DNA of 64,000 nucleotides from Halosimplex halophilum (GTDB lineage Archaea > Halobacteriota > Halobacteria > Halobacteriales > Haloarculaceae): the NCBI RefSeq assembly GCF_004698125.1, contig NZ_ML214298.1:434001-498000 (forward strand), read 5' to 3'. A program made the translations under genes and the position numbers. The notes beneath the pieces are model-generated. The model worked only from the letters and a program-made list of their open reading frames with translations. It was not told where the DNA came from and did no database searches. The number at the start of each line of letters is the position of its first letter. Positions within the stretch are counted from its first letter, which is position 1. Shown here piece after piece: positions 41,140 through 49,735 of the stretch.

Positions 41140-42666
41140 CTACCGCAGCGAGATGTTGGCGGTCTTCGTCTGCGTGTAGTGTTCGACGGCCTCCTGGGCG
41201 GTCTCCCGGCCCATCCCGGACTGCTTGTACCCGCCGAAGGGCTGGCCCGCCGGGAAGTCGTTGTAGGTGTTGACCCAGACGTTGCCGGCCTCGATGTCCC
41301 TGATCGCCCGGTGGGCCTTCGTCAGGTCCTCGGTGAGGACGCCCGCCGCGAGCCCGTAGTCCACGTCGTTGGCCAGTTCGATCATCTCGTCGTAGTCGCT
41401 CCAGGTGAACACCTCCTGGACCGGCCCGAAGATCTCCTCCTGGACGGCCCTGTTGTCGTGGTCGATGTCGTCGATGAGCGTCGGCGCGACGAAACAGCCG
41501 TCCGAGAGGGCCTCGTCGTCGGGCTGGCTCCCGCCGGTGACGAACGCCGCCCCCGCCTCCTCGGCCTCCTGGATGTAGCTCATCGTCCGCTCGACCTGCT
41601 CGGCGGTCACCTTCGGCCCGAGGTCCGTCGACTCCAGCAGCGGGTCGTCCACCGTCAGGTCCTCCGCCGCGGCCGCCAGCTCGTCGAGGAACTCGTCTTT
41701 CACGTCCTCGTGGACGAACAGCCGCGACCCGGCGCAGCAGCACTCCCCGGTGTTGAAGAAGATGGCCGTGATGGTCGTCTCGACGGCCCGTTCCAGGTCC
41801 GCGTCCGGGAAGACGATCAGCGGGCTCTTCCCGCCCAGTTCCAGCGTGAGGTCGGTGATGTTGTCCGCGGCGCTTTTCATCACCTCCCGGCCGACCTCGG
41901 TCGACCCGGTGAACGCGAGTTTGCGGACGTCCGGGTGTTCCGAGAGGGGCGCGCCCGCCTCCGGGCCGAAGCCGGTGACGACGTTCACCACGCCGTCCGG
42001 GATCACGTCCTCGGTGACCTCCATCAGTTTCAGGACGCTCAGCGGGGTCTCCTCGGCGGGTTTGAGTACGACCGTGTTGCCGGCCGCCAGCGCGGGGCCG
42101 AGCTTCCAGGCCGCCATCAGCAGCGGGAAGTTCCACGGGATGATCTGTCCGACGACGCCGTAGGGCTCCCGGAGCGTCTGGACGTGCCTGCTGTCGTCGG
42201 TATCGACGGTCACTCCCTCGTGGGCGCGGGCGATGCCGGCGAAGTACCGGAAGTGGTCGACGACGAGCGCCATGTCGATGCGCGCCTCGGTGATCGGTTT
42301 GCCGTTGTCCAGGCTCTCGAGGCGCGCGAACTCCTCTCTGTGCTCCTCGACGGCGTCGGCGATGGACTCGAGCATCGCCTGCCGCTCGGCCGTCGACGTC
42401 TCGCTGTACCGCTCGTCGTAGGCCTCCCACGCCGCCTCGACGGCACGGTCGATGTCCTCGGCGTCGCCGGCCTGTACCTCCGCGAGCGTCTCGCCGGTCG
42501 TCGGGTCGGTCGTCTCGAAGGTCTCTCCGGAGGCGCTCGGCACCCACTCGCCGCCGACGAACAGCTCCCGATGCTCCGGGAGCACCTCGTTCGCCGCCTG
42601 CTCGTGGCGCTTCCTGATCGCCGACTTGCGCTCCGCCGCGTCTCGGGATCCGCTCTCTGTAGACAT
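41140..42666 (-). CDS. Aldehyde dehydrogenase family protein
   Basis: A 508-residue NAD(P)-dependent dehydrogenase. The catalytic Cys lies in NTGECCCAGSRLFV, the general base Glu in TLELGGKSPL, and the nucleotide-binding segment is FTGSTEVGREV. IPWNFPLLMAAWKLGPAL is the family's usual active-site entrance. Substrate unknown, perhaps a betaine-aldehyde or similar. A quasi-palindrome (ACATnATnnATnATGT, 42667-42682) sits directly before the start codon and may be a regulator site. Confidence 0.92.
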   Translation of the reverse strand: MSTESGSRDAAERKSAIRKRHEQAANEVLPEHRELFVGGEWVPSASGETFETTDPTTGETLAEVQAGDAEDIDRAVEAAWEAYDERYSETSTAERQAMLESIADAVEEHREEFARLESLDNGKPITEARIDMALVVDHFRYFAGIARAHEGVTVDTDDSRHVQTLREPYGVVGQIIPWNFPLLMAAWKLGPALAAGNTVVLKPAEETPLSVLKLMEVTEDVIPDGVVNVVTGFGPEAGAPLSEHPDVRKLAFTGSTEVGREVMKSAADNITDLTLELGGKSPLIVFPDADLERAVETTITAIFFNTGECCCAGSRLFVHEDVKDEFLDELAAAAEDLTVDDPLLESTDLGPKVTAEQVERTMSYIQEAEEAGAAFVTGGSQPDDEALSDGCFVAPTLIDDIDHDNRAVQEEIFGPVQEVFTWSDYDEMIELANDVDYGLAAGVLTEDLTKAHRAIRDIEAGNVWVNTYNDFPAGQPFGGYKQSGMGRETAQEAVEHYTQTKTANISLR

Positions 42667-42682
42667 ACATCATCTATTATGT
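42667..42682. promoter_or_regulatory. Quasi-palindrome at the aldehyde dehydrogenase start
   Basis: ACATCATCTATTATGT is symmetric at 12 of 16 positions and lies immediately upstream of the ATG at 42666, in an AT-rich patch (42666-42684) that stands out from the GC-rich surroundings. A repressor site between the TATA box and the start is plausible. It may be chance in AT-rich sequence. Confidence 0.3.
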
Positions 42683-42842
42683 AGTACGCCGGCTTAGTGG
42701 TTTCCGTATTGAACATTTCAAGTCAAATGACGGACATTGTCGGCGGTGGCTGCGAAGAATTCGGCCGGGTCGAGCGACCCGTGGTGGCACCGGTTCACGT
42801 CCGCCCCCGCCACTTTTGGCCCGTCTGCGCGAAACCGCGTCC

Positions 42843-44102
42843 ATGAGACGCGACGACGTCGCGGCCGCCCTCCGTGACGAGCACGAACGCGACGGCTACC
42901 TCCGTCCCGACTACGACGGCTACTGCTTCGCCGGTGTCGGCCCGACAGTGACGGATCTGTTCGGCGTCGACGCCGGACGGACGCTGCCCGACGACGTGTT
43001 CGCGGGCGTCGACACCGACGTTTCCCACGTCGTCCTCGTCCTCGTGGACGGGTTCGGCCTCGACCGCTGGCGGGCCGACGCCGACCGCTACGAACTCTTC
43101 GACGCGCTCGACACCCGCGGGACGGTCACGCCGCTGACCTCGGTGTACCCCTCCGAGACGGGGTCGGCGATCCCGACGCTACACACCGGTCGGACGCCGG
43201 CCGAACACGGGATGCTCGGCTGGGAGTGGTACGACCCCGAGGTCGGCGCGGTCGTCCAGGGCCTCCCGTTCGTCCGGAAGGGCAGCGGCGACTCGGCCGC
43301 CGACGTGATGGACCCCGCCGAGCTGTTCGCCGGCGACCCGATATACGACGCGCTCGTTGCGGACGGCGTCGACGCCCACGCCGTCCAACCGGAGTCCATC
43401 GCCGGCAGCCCCTCCTCGGAGGCGATGCTCGGCGCCGCCGAGGACCACCCCGCCGCCAACGCCGCCGAGCTGGCGCTGACGGTCCGCCAGACGCTCGAGT
43501 CGGCCGACGGCCCGACGTGCTGTTACGCCTACTTCGGGATGGCCGACGCCCTCGCCCACTTCGCCGGCACCGACTCGGCGGACTACCGGGCGCAACTTGG
43601 CGCCGTCGCCGACGCCCTCCAGCGCCAGCTCGTCGAGGGGTTGGACCCCGAGACGGCCGCCGAGACGCTCCTGGTCGTGACCGCCGACCACGGCCTCGTC
43701 GACACGGACCCCGACGACTACGTCGACCTCGTGGCCGTCGACGGCGTGGCCGACGCGCTGCGGACCGGTCCCGGCGGCGACCCCCTCCCGCCGGTCGGGA
43801 GCCCCCGGTCGGCCCACCTCCACCTCGACGACGGCGCGACCGACCGCGTCGCCGCCGCGCTCGACGACCGACTGGACGCGTTCGTGACGACCGGCGAGGA
43901 CGCCCTCGCGGACGGTCTGTTCGGGCCGGACCCCTGCGAGCGGGCGCGCCGCCGGGCGGGCGACGTGGTCCTCAGCCACCGCGAGCGCACCGCCTGGTGC
44001 GACGACGAGGACCACCTGGGCCACGTCGGCAACCACGGCGGGCTCCACCCCGAGGAGATGCTCGTCCCCTTCGCCGCCGCCAGCGTCGACGCCCTCCGGT
44101 GA
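42843..44102 (+). CDS. Alkaline phosphatase superfamily nucleotide phosphodiesterase-like protein
   Basis: A 419-residue enzyme of the autotaxin/NPP-like group. The first metal ligand is in VLVLVDGFGLDRW. The nucleophile is probably the Thr/Ser in SVYPSETGSAIPTLHTG. Further ligands occur in MADALAHFAGTDS, VTADHGLVD and the late GNHGGLHPEE. It should hydrolyse a phosphate monoester or diester. The TATA-like acttttggc at 42810-42818 supports the ATG at 42843. Confidence 0.85.
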   Translation: MRRDDVAAALRDEHERDGYLRPDYDGYCFAGVGPTVTDLFGVDAGRTLPDDVFAGVDTDVSHVVLVLVDGFGLDRWRADADRYELFDALDTRGTVTPLTSVYPSETGSAIPTLHTGRTPAEHGMLGWEWYDPEVGAVVQGLPFVRKGSGDSAADVMDPAELFAGDPIYDALVADGVDAHAVQPESIAGSPSSEAMLGAAEDHPAANAAELALTVRQTLESADGPTCCYAYFGMADALAHFAGTDSADYRAQLGAVADALQRQLVEGLDPETAAETLLVVTADHGLVDTDPDDYVDLVAVDGVADALRTGPGGDPLPPVGSPRSAHLHLDDGATDRVAAALDDRLDAFVTTGEDALADGLFGPDPCERARRRAGDVVLSHRERTAWCDDEDHLGHVGNHGGLHPEEMLVPFAAASVDALR

Positions 44103-44204
44103 CCGTCCCGAGGACCGACCGACTGCGGCGCGACCTGTCGCCGCTTGAAGAGAACTCTTCGAGTATCGCAATCGCTTTTGGCCAGTATCGCAGACGCTCG
44201 ACCA

Positions 44205-45449
44205 GTGACAGACACCGGGAAGCAGTTGCGCGCGCTCTACTTCACGCGGTTCGCGAGCGCGTTCGGGCTCATCACGCTACTGACGCTGCTGTCGGACTTC
44301 ATCGAACAGCTCGGCGCCGAGGGGTTCGTCCTCGGGCTGTTCGCGACGGGACTGACCTTCGCACAGGCGGTCGGGATCGTCCCCATCTCGTGGGCGGCCG
44401 ACCGCTACGACAAGCGGACGGTCCTGCTGGGCGGGGTCGGGCTGGCGTCGGTCGTCTACTTCGCGTTCGCGTTCGTCGAGACGAGCTGGCAGTTCATCGG
44501 CGTCCGCGCGTTCCAGGGCATCGCGGCGACCGCCGGCGGGCTGATCGCGCTCGCGCTGGTCGGCGACCTGGCCCGGGAGTCCGAGCGGGCCAACACCATC
44601 GGGACCTCCAACTCCTGGCGGTTCGCGGCGGCCATCGGCGGGACGTTCTCGGCCGGCGCGCTCTACGACGCCTTCGGCTTCGACGCCGTCTTCGCCCTGC
44701 TGACGGCCATCTCCGCGACGGCGTTCGTCGTCGTCTGGCTCTGGGTCGAACCCGACGACACGCGGATCCGCGGGTTCCCGTTCAGCGACCTGGCGTTCAA
44801 CAGGCGGATCCTCACGATGACGAGCTTCCGGGCGCAGTACGCCGTGGCGGTGACGCTCGTCCGGACGTGGGTGCCCATCTACGCCGGCCTGGAGGCCGCC
44901 TCGGGCGGCCTGGGGTTCGAGGCGACCGTCGGCATCTCGGTCGTCATCGCCGCCGAGAAGTTCACCAACATGATCAGCCAGCCGTTCACGGGCAGCCTCT
45001 CGGACCGCTTCGGTCGGGCGCGGTTCGTCTTCGTCGGCGGGCTCTTCTACGGGACCGTCGCGCTGGTCGTCCCGTTCACCCCGGCGATCGGCGGCGCGCT
45101 CGGGCTCCCGTCGGTCTACCCCGTCCTCGGTCACCTCTCGACCGGCTTCCTGCCGCTCGTGGCGCTGAACGCCCTGCTGGGCTTCGCGGACTCGATCCGC
45201 GAGCCCGCCAGCATGGCGCTGTTCGCCGACGAGGGGAAGGGTCAGGGCGTCGCCTCCAGTTTCGGCGTCCGCGACCTCGTGTGGCGACCCGGCTCCGTGC
45301 TCGCGCCGCTCGCCGGCGGCTGGCTGACGAGCAACGTCGGCATCGACTGGGTGTTCTTCCTCGGCGGCGCCTTCGCGTTCACCGGCGTCTTCGCCTTCCT
45401 CGGCATCCTCTCGTACAACCACGGCCGCGACGCGCTCGCCGCGTGGTGA
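44205..45449 (+). CDS. Major facilitator superfamily transporter
   Basis: A 414-residue transporter with about 12 hydrophobic segments. Family features are SWAADRYDKRTVLLGG (loop 2-3 motif) and GSLSDRFGRARFVFVGG in the second half. Direction and substrate are unknown; a drug-efflux type is possible. I chose the GTG at 44205 (MTDTGKQLRAL) because a gcttttggc TATA box lies about 27 bp upstream at 44174-44182; an ATG at 44145 would place the promoter inside the gene. Confidence 0.85.
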   Translation: MTDTGKQLRALYFTRFASAFGLITLLTLLSDFIEQLGAEGFVLGLFATGLTFAQAVGIVPISWAADRYDKRTVLLGGVGLASVVYFAFAFVETSWQFIGVRAFQGIAATAGGLIALALVGDLARESERANTIGTSNSWRFAAAIGGTFSAGALYDAFGFDAVFALLTAISATAFVVVWLWVEPDDTRIRGFPFSDLAFNRRILTMTSFRAQYAVAVTLVRTWVPIYAGLEAASGGLGFEATVGISVVIAAEKFTNMISQPFTGSLSDRFGRARFVFVGGLFYGTVALVVPFTPAIGGALGLPSVYPVLGHLSTGFLPLVALNALLGFADSIREPASMALFADEGKGQGVASSFGVRDLVWRPGSVLAPLAGGWLTSNVGIDWVFFLGGAFAFTGVFAFLGILSYNHGRDALAAW

Positions 45450-45519
45450 GAACGAGAGGGGGATACAGCGGTCCGCGTCGTCACCGCCTCCGCGACAACA
45501 GACTCGATCGGTACGACAG

Positions 45520-45788
45520 ACAGCGTGAAAGCCCCCGGTCGCTCCGGGAAGCACGACGAAGCAGGCACTGGAACGAGCGAAGCGAGTGAAGCGCGCAGCG
45601 AGGCGCGCGACCGGAGCGACCGGCCCCTTTCATTCCCACCCGTTTCGGCTGGTGATCAGTCTATGCGGGTGGGAATGAAAGGGGCGACTCGTTCGGCGAA
45701 GGCGGACGACGCAAGCACCGCAGGGAGTGGAACGACCGAGGAGCGCAGCGAGACCCCCGAGCCGAACGAGTCGGGGCTTTCACGCTGT
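45520..45788. repeat. MITE-like element of nested inverted repeats
   Basis: The outer ends are a perfect 16-bp inverted repeat, ACAGCGTGAAAGCCCC (45520-45535) and GGGGCTTTCACGCTGT (45773-45788). It contains two units, each bounded by its own inverted repeat. Unit A uses CGGTCGCTCCGG/CCGGAGCGACCG, and unit B uses CGACTCGTTCGG/CCGAACGAGTCG. Between the units is the hairpin at 45623-45685. The interiors share GAACGA..GA and GCGCAGCGAG. No gene fits. No target-site duplication is evident at the ends. Confidence 0.8.
45623..45685. repeat. Perfect 20-bp stem-loop at the centre of the element
   Basis: GCCCCTTTCATTCCCACCCG (45623-45642) is exactly complementary to 45666-45685, with a 23-base loop. 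As RNA this is a very stable hairpin from either strand; as DNA it could extrude a cruciform. It joins units A and B of the larger element. Confidence 0.9.
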
Positions 45789-45894
45789 TTGCGGTTACGG
45801 GACCGGTTCACCGGAGCGCAGCGACGATCCCACCGACAGATCAGACTCATCGACCACAACGTACACGACGGACCCCGACCACGACCACACCATG

Positions 45895-46170
45895 TCACCG
45901 ACAGTCCACGCCCTGCGAAACGAGATCCGGGTCTCGGTCGGCCGGTTCGAACGCGAGGTCTCCAGCGCCTTCACCAAGGAGGCGCTGGCGGCGATCTGCG
46001 ACGCCGTCGACGCCGACATCGACACGGACAGCCAGCCCTCGAAGCCGGCGATGCGGACGGCGATCCGCGGGGCCGTCGAGGGGCTGGACGGCGACGGCGC
46101 GGACAGCGGCGACAGCTTCCGGAAGGCGGACCTGCAGGCGATAGCGGAGGAGTTGCGGGACGAGCAGTAA
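45895..46170 (+). CDS. Small acidic hypothetical protein
   Basis: A 91-residue soluble protein with two similar helical stretches, FTKEALAAICDAVDAD and FRKADLQAIAEELRDE, around MRTAIRGAVEGLDGD. This suggests an internal duplication or a helical bundle. Function unknown. The start at 45895 (MSPTVHALRNEIR) is preceded by the repeat element, which ends 106 bp upstream. Confidence 0.6.
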   Translation, partial: SPTVHALRNEIRVSVGRFEREVSSAFTKEALAAICDAVDADIDTDSQPSKPAMRTAIRGAVEGLDGDGADSGDSFRKADLQAIAEELRDEQ

Positions 46171-46191
46171 CCCCGCGACGGCGACGGTCGC

Positions 46192-46710
46192 TCAGAACTC
46201 CCGGACCATCACGAGCGCGTCCTCGCCGTTGGAGTAGTAGCGGGGGAGCCGACCCCGGCGCTCGAAGCCGAAGCCACGGTAGAGCCGCCTGGCCGTCTCG
46301 TTGGACTCCCGGACTTCGAGTTTCACCGAGCCGACGCTCTCGGTCGCGAGGACGGTCAGCGCCCGCTGGAGCAGGCGGCGGCCGACGCCCTGGCCGCGAC
46401 ACTCCTCGGCGACGGCGATGTCCTTGACGTGGCCGAGCGAGTCGCCGTGCTCGGGGACCACGTCGGCGACGACGTAGCCGACGACGCGGCCGTCGTCGCC
46501 GATCGTCGCTGTCTCCCGGGAGTCCTCGTCGTCGCGGACCTGCGCGACGAGGAAGCCGGGCTCGTCGAGGAAGCGTTCGAACGCCGAGAAGGGCCACGGC
46601 TGGGGGAACGCCTCCTGCTCGATGTGGAAGACCGCGAGCAGGTCGGCCCGCTCGGCCTCCCGGACGTGCACGTCCGAGCCCGACTCCTCGTCCGCTGGGA
46701 CGGTCGTCAC
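46192..46710 (-). CDS. rimI: Ribosomal-protein-alanine N-acetyltransferase RimI-like
   Basis: A 172-residue GNAT with HVKDIAVAEECRGQGVGRRL as acetyl-CoA motif and the RimI-type EVRESNETARRLYRGFGFE followed by RRGRLPRYYSNGEDALVM. Archaeal RimI/Ard1 homologues acetylate protein N-termini. An acidic N-terminal extension of 14 residues is haloarchaeal. It runs convergent to the small gene ending at 46170. Confidence 0.88.
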   Translation of the reverse strand: MTTVPADEESGSDVHVREAERADLLAVFHIEQEAFPQPWPFSAFERFLDEPGFLVAQVRDDEDSRETATIGDDGRVVGYVVADVVPEHGDSLGHVKDIAVAEECRGQGVGRRLLQRALTVLATESVGSVKLEVRESNETARRLYRGFGFERRGRLPRYYSNGEDALVMVREF

Positions 46711-46892
46711 TACCGCCGGGTAGGCGACGGCCCTACAAATGTCTACTGCCGGCGGACGGGTCCGGTGGCGAGATACAGCCCGGGCGGGAGGCCGACCGCC
46801 GATCCCTCACGAAAAACCACGCGACGACGCGGTGATCAGAAAATTCATAATCGCGACCCACCCACCGGCGAACGCACCCGCGATGGGTGCCA

Positions 46893-46914
46893 CCCCACCC
46901 TCCCCACCCCACCC
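46893..46914 (-). other. G-quadruplex-forming tract downstream of aconitase
   Basis: On the minus strand five G runs of three or four are separated by single bases (GGGTGGGGTGGGGAGGGTGG, then GG). The aconitase transcript, made from the same strand, would carry it about 90 nt after its stop codon. The region 46711-47003 holds no convincing gene. The tract may act as a transcription end or stability element. Confidence 0.6.
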
Positions 46915-47003
46915 ACTCTCTTTCCGTTTCCGTGACTCGACGGCTCCGCGACGCCGCCGCTCGCCGGACAGCGCACGAAAAATGCGAAGGTGTGACGAGC
47001 CGG

Positions 47004-48980
47004 TCAGTCGTCGGCGGGCGCGGCGCCGTCGCCGGACTCGTACTGCTGTTTGACGTGGGTGAGCTTGCCGCCGTCGGCGAGGATCTCGCGTTCGCGCTCG
47101 GAGGCGTCGAGGTTGGCGGTCGCCTCCCAGTCGTCGTTGATCCGGACCGTGATCTCCTCCTGGCCGGAGCGGACGGCGTCGGCGACGTCGTCGACGATCT
47201 CGACGGAGTCGCCCTGGTCGATGTCCTCGTAGGTGTCCTCGTCGATCGTCAGCGGGACGATGCCGAAGTTGAAGAGGTTCGCCTTGTGGATGCGGGCGAA
47301 GCTCTGGGCGAGGACGGCGTCGATGCCGAGGTACATCGGGCACAGCGCCGCGTGTTCACGGGAGGAGCCCTGCCCGTAGTTCTCGCCGGCGAGCAGGACG
47401 CCGCCGTCGGCCTCCAGCGCGCGCTCGGGGAAGGTCTCGTCGACGCGCGTGAGCGTGAACTCCGAGAGCTTCGGGATGTTCGACCGGTACATCAGCACGT
47501 CGGCGTTGGCCGGGCTGATGTGGTCCGTCGTGATGTTGTCCGGCATCTTCAGGAGGACCTCGCCCTCCAGGTCGGCCGGGAGCGGGTCCTTCAGCGGCAC
47601 GTCGCCGATGTTGGGGCCCTTGATGAGCTCGTCGTCGACGGCCTCGTCGGGCGCGATGAGGTCCGAGCCGCTGACGCCGACGTAGTTGTCGCCGAGCTCG
47701 AAGCCGGGGTCCTCCAGGTCGCCGAGTTCGTCGGCCAGGTCGCGCGGGTCGACGATCTCGCCCTTGAGGGCGGCCGCCGTGGCGACCTCCGGCGAGCAGA
47801 GGTAGACGGAGTCGTCCTCGATGCCCGACCGGCCCTCGAAGTTGCGGTTGAAGGTGCGCAGCGAGACCGAGTCCGAAGCGGGCACGTGGCCGTTGCCGAT
47901 ACACGCGCCGCAGGTCGCCTCGGAGAAGTTGACGCCGGCGGCCATCATCTCCGCGGTCCAGCCCTCGCGGGCCAGCATCTCGGAGGCCTGCTTGGAACCG
48001 GGCGCGACGATCATCTCGGTCGTCTTGTTGATCTCGCGGCCCTCCAGCATCTTCGCGGCCGGGAGGATGTCCTCGTAGGCGCCGTTCGTACAGGAGCCGA
48101 TCATGACCTGGTCGACGTCGGTGCCCTCGACCTCGCGGACGGGCACGACGTTGTCGGGCATCGACGGCTCGGCGATCAGCGGTTCGAGCTCCGAGAGGTC
48201 GACCACGATCTCGTCGTGGTACTCGGCGTCCTCGTCGGGCTCGACCTGCTCGAAGTCCTCGGGGCGGCCGACCGCCTCGAGGTACTCCTCGGTCTTCTCG
48301 TCGGTCGGGAAGATCGAGGAGGTGGCGCCCAGCTCCGTGCCCATGTTGGTGATGGTCGTCCGCTCGGGCACCGAGAGGCTCTCGACGCCGGGGCCGGTGT
48401 ACTCGAAGATCTTGCCGACGCCGCCCTTCACGGACAGCCGCCGGAGCAGCTCGAGGATGACGTCCTTGGCGGTGGCCCACTCGGGGAGCTCACCCTCCAG
48501 GCGGACGTTGACGACCTCGGGCATGTCGATGTAGTAGGCGCCCCCGCCCATCGCGACGGCCACGTCGAGGCCGCCGGCGCCGATGGCGAGTTCGCCCAGA
48601 CCGCCGGGGGTCGGCGTGTGGGAGTCCGACCCGAGCATCGTCTTGCCCGGCGCGGCGAAGTTCTCCTTGTGGACGTTGTGGCAGATGCCGTTGCCCGGCC
48701 GCGAGAAGTGCGCGCCGAACTTGCCCGCCGCCGACCGCAGGAAGCGGTGGTCGTCCGTGTTCTTGAAGTCGAACTGGTAGGTCTGGTGGTCACAGTACTG
48801 CGCGGCGACCTCCGTCTGGACGTCGTCGAGTTCGAGCGCCTCGAACTGCAGCCAGACGAGCGTGCCGGTCGTGTCCTGGGTGAGGACCTGGTCGACCTCG
48901 ATCCCGATCTCCTCGCCGGGCTCGAGTTCGCCCTCGACGAGGTGGTCGTCGAGGATCTTCTCGGTGAGTGTCTGTCCCAT
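47004..48980 (-). CDS. acn: Aconitate hydratase
   Basis: A 658-residue enzyme with [4Fe-4S] cysteines in GSCTNG and CGACIGNGH and substrate motifs GSDSHTPTPGGLG and GENYGQGSSREH. It interconverts citrate and isocitrate in the TCA cycle. The length and domain order match the shorter archaeal-type (AcnA-like) group rather than the 890-residue bacterial form. A strong minus-strand TATA box, ggttttatatcc (49001-49012), is centred about 26 bp before the ATG at 48980, and the six extra upstream residues are therefore unlikely. Confidence 0.95.
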   Translation of the reverse strand: MGQTLTEKILDDHLVEGELEPGEEIGIEVDQVLTQDTTGTLVWLQFEALELDDVQTEVAAQYCDHQTYQFDFKNTDDHRFLRSAAGKFGAHFSRPGNGICHNVHKENFAAPGKTMLGSDSHTPTPGGLGELAIGAGGLDVAVAMGGGAYYIDMPEVVNVRLEGELPEWATAKDVILELLRRLSVKGGVGKIFEYTGPGVESLSVPERTTITNMGTELGATSSIFPTDEKTEEYLEAVGRPEDFEQVEPDEDAEYHDEIVVDLSELEPLIAEPSMPDNVVPVREVEGTDVDQVMIGSCTNGAYEDILPAAKMLEGREINKTTEMIVAPGSKQASEMLAREGWTAEMMAAGVNFSEATCGACIGNGHVPASDSVSLRTFNRNFEGRSGIEDDSVYLCSPEVATAAALKGEIVDPRDLADELGDLEDPGFELGDNYVGVSGSDLIAPDEAVDDELIKGPNIGDVPLKDPLPADLEGEVLLKMPDNITTDHISPANADVLMYRSNIPKLSEFTLTRVDETFPERALEADGGVLLAGENYGQGSSREHAALCPMYLGIDAVLAQSFARIHKANLFNFGIVPLTIDEDTYEDIDQGDSVEIVDDVADAVRSGQEEITVRINDDWEATANLDASEREREILADGGKLTHVKQQYESGDGAAPADD

Positions 48981-49261
48981 AACGTCCCACAATGGCACAC
49001 GAGCGGATATAAAACCCGCGAGTCGCCGCGAGTGTTGTCAGGTGTCACAGCCGCGCAGTCCTGCGATTTCGACCATCGTCGTTCGCGGTCACGACTAACG
49101 TCGCCGTCGGACGTTCGGCTTCGGTGAACGCGTTCGGTCGGCGGGGCGGTGTGCGCGGTCACCGGACGAGCGGTCGCACGGGCGCTCTGGGGGAGAGACG
49201 GGGGGTCCGCGGACGCTTTCCGGAACGAAACGGCTATGCGGGCGAGGGGTCCACGGCCGGT

Positions 49262-49735
49262 ATGTTCAGGAGCGGGCGGTTCGTCGCCGACGCCCTCGGC
49301 GACGTGGACGACGAGCAGGTACAGCCCAACGGCGTCGACCTGCGGCTCGGCGCCGTCTACGAGCAGGTCGAACCCGGACGGGTCGGTACGGACGGCAAGA
49401 CCGTCGGCGAGCGCCGCGAGCTCGACCCCGACGAGGCGGACGGGACCGCGGTCTACCGGCTCGACGCTGGGGGGTACGTCGTCGGCTACGCCGACACCGT
49501 CCGCATCCCCGAGGGCCACGTCGGCTTCCTCTACCCGCGGTCGTCGCTGCTGCGCAACTCCTGTATGCTCGACACCGCCGTCTGGGACGCCGGCTACGAG
49601 GGCCGCGGCGAGGGGCTGCTGGAGGTGTACCACCCCGTCGAACTCGAAGCCGACGCCCGGATCGCACAGCTGGTCCTCGCCGAGGCGAACCACGCCGACA
49701 CCTACGACGGCGCCTACCAGCGCGAGGGTATCTGA
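49262..49735 (+). CDS. dUTPase / dCTP deaminase family protein
   Basis: A 157-residue trimeric-fold protein. FLYPRSSLLRNSCMLDT is the phosphate-binding PRSS region, and VWDAGYEGRGEG corresponds to the motif holding the catalytic residue. QPNGVDLRLG at the N-terminus is typical of dCTP deaminase-like enzymes. It keeps dUTP low by hydrolysing dUTP or deaminating dCTP; I favour dUTP diphosphatase for the haloarchaeal group but cannot decide from motifs. The start at 49262 (MFRSGRFVAD) fits family length. Confidence 0.82.
   Translation: MFRSGRFVADALGDVDDEQVQPNGVDLRLGAVYEQVEPGRVGTDGKTVGERRELDPDEADGTAVYRLDAGGYVVGYADTVRIPEGHVGFLYPRSSLLRNSCMLDTAVWDAGYEGRGEGLLEVYHPVELEADARIAQLVLAEANHADTYDGAYQREGI

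Noticed and set aside
46807-46894. Minus-strand 28-codon ORF (GTG start, AGAFAGGWVAIMNFLITASS)
   Set aside because: A plausible-looking membrane peptide, but it has no clear promoter and a GTG start within the quadruplex-containing 3' region of aconitase. Too short to support.
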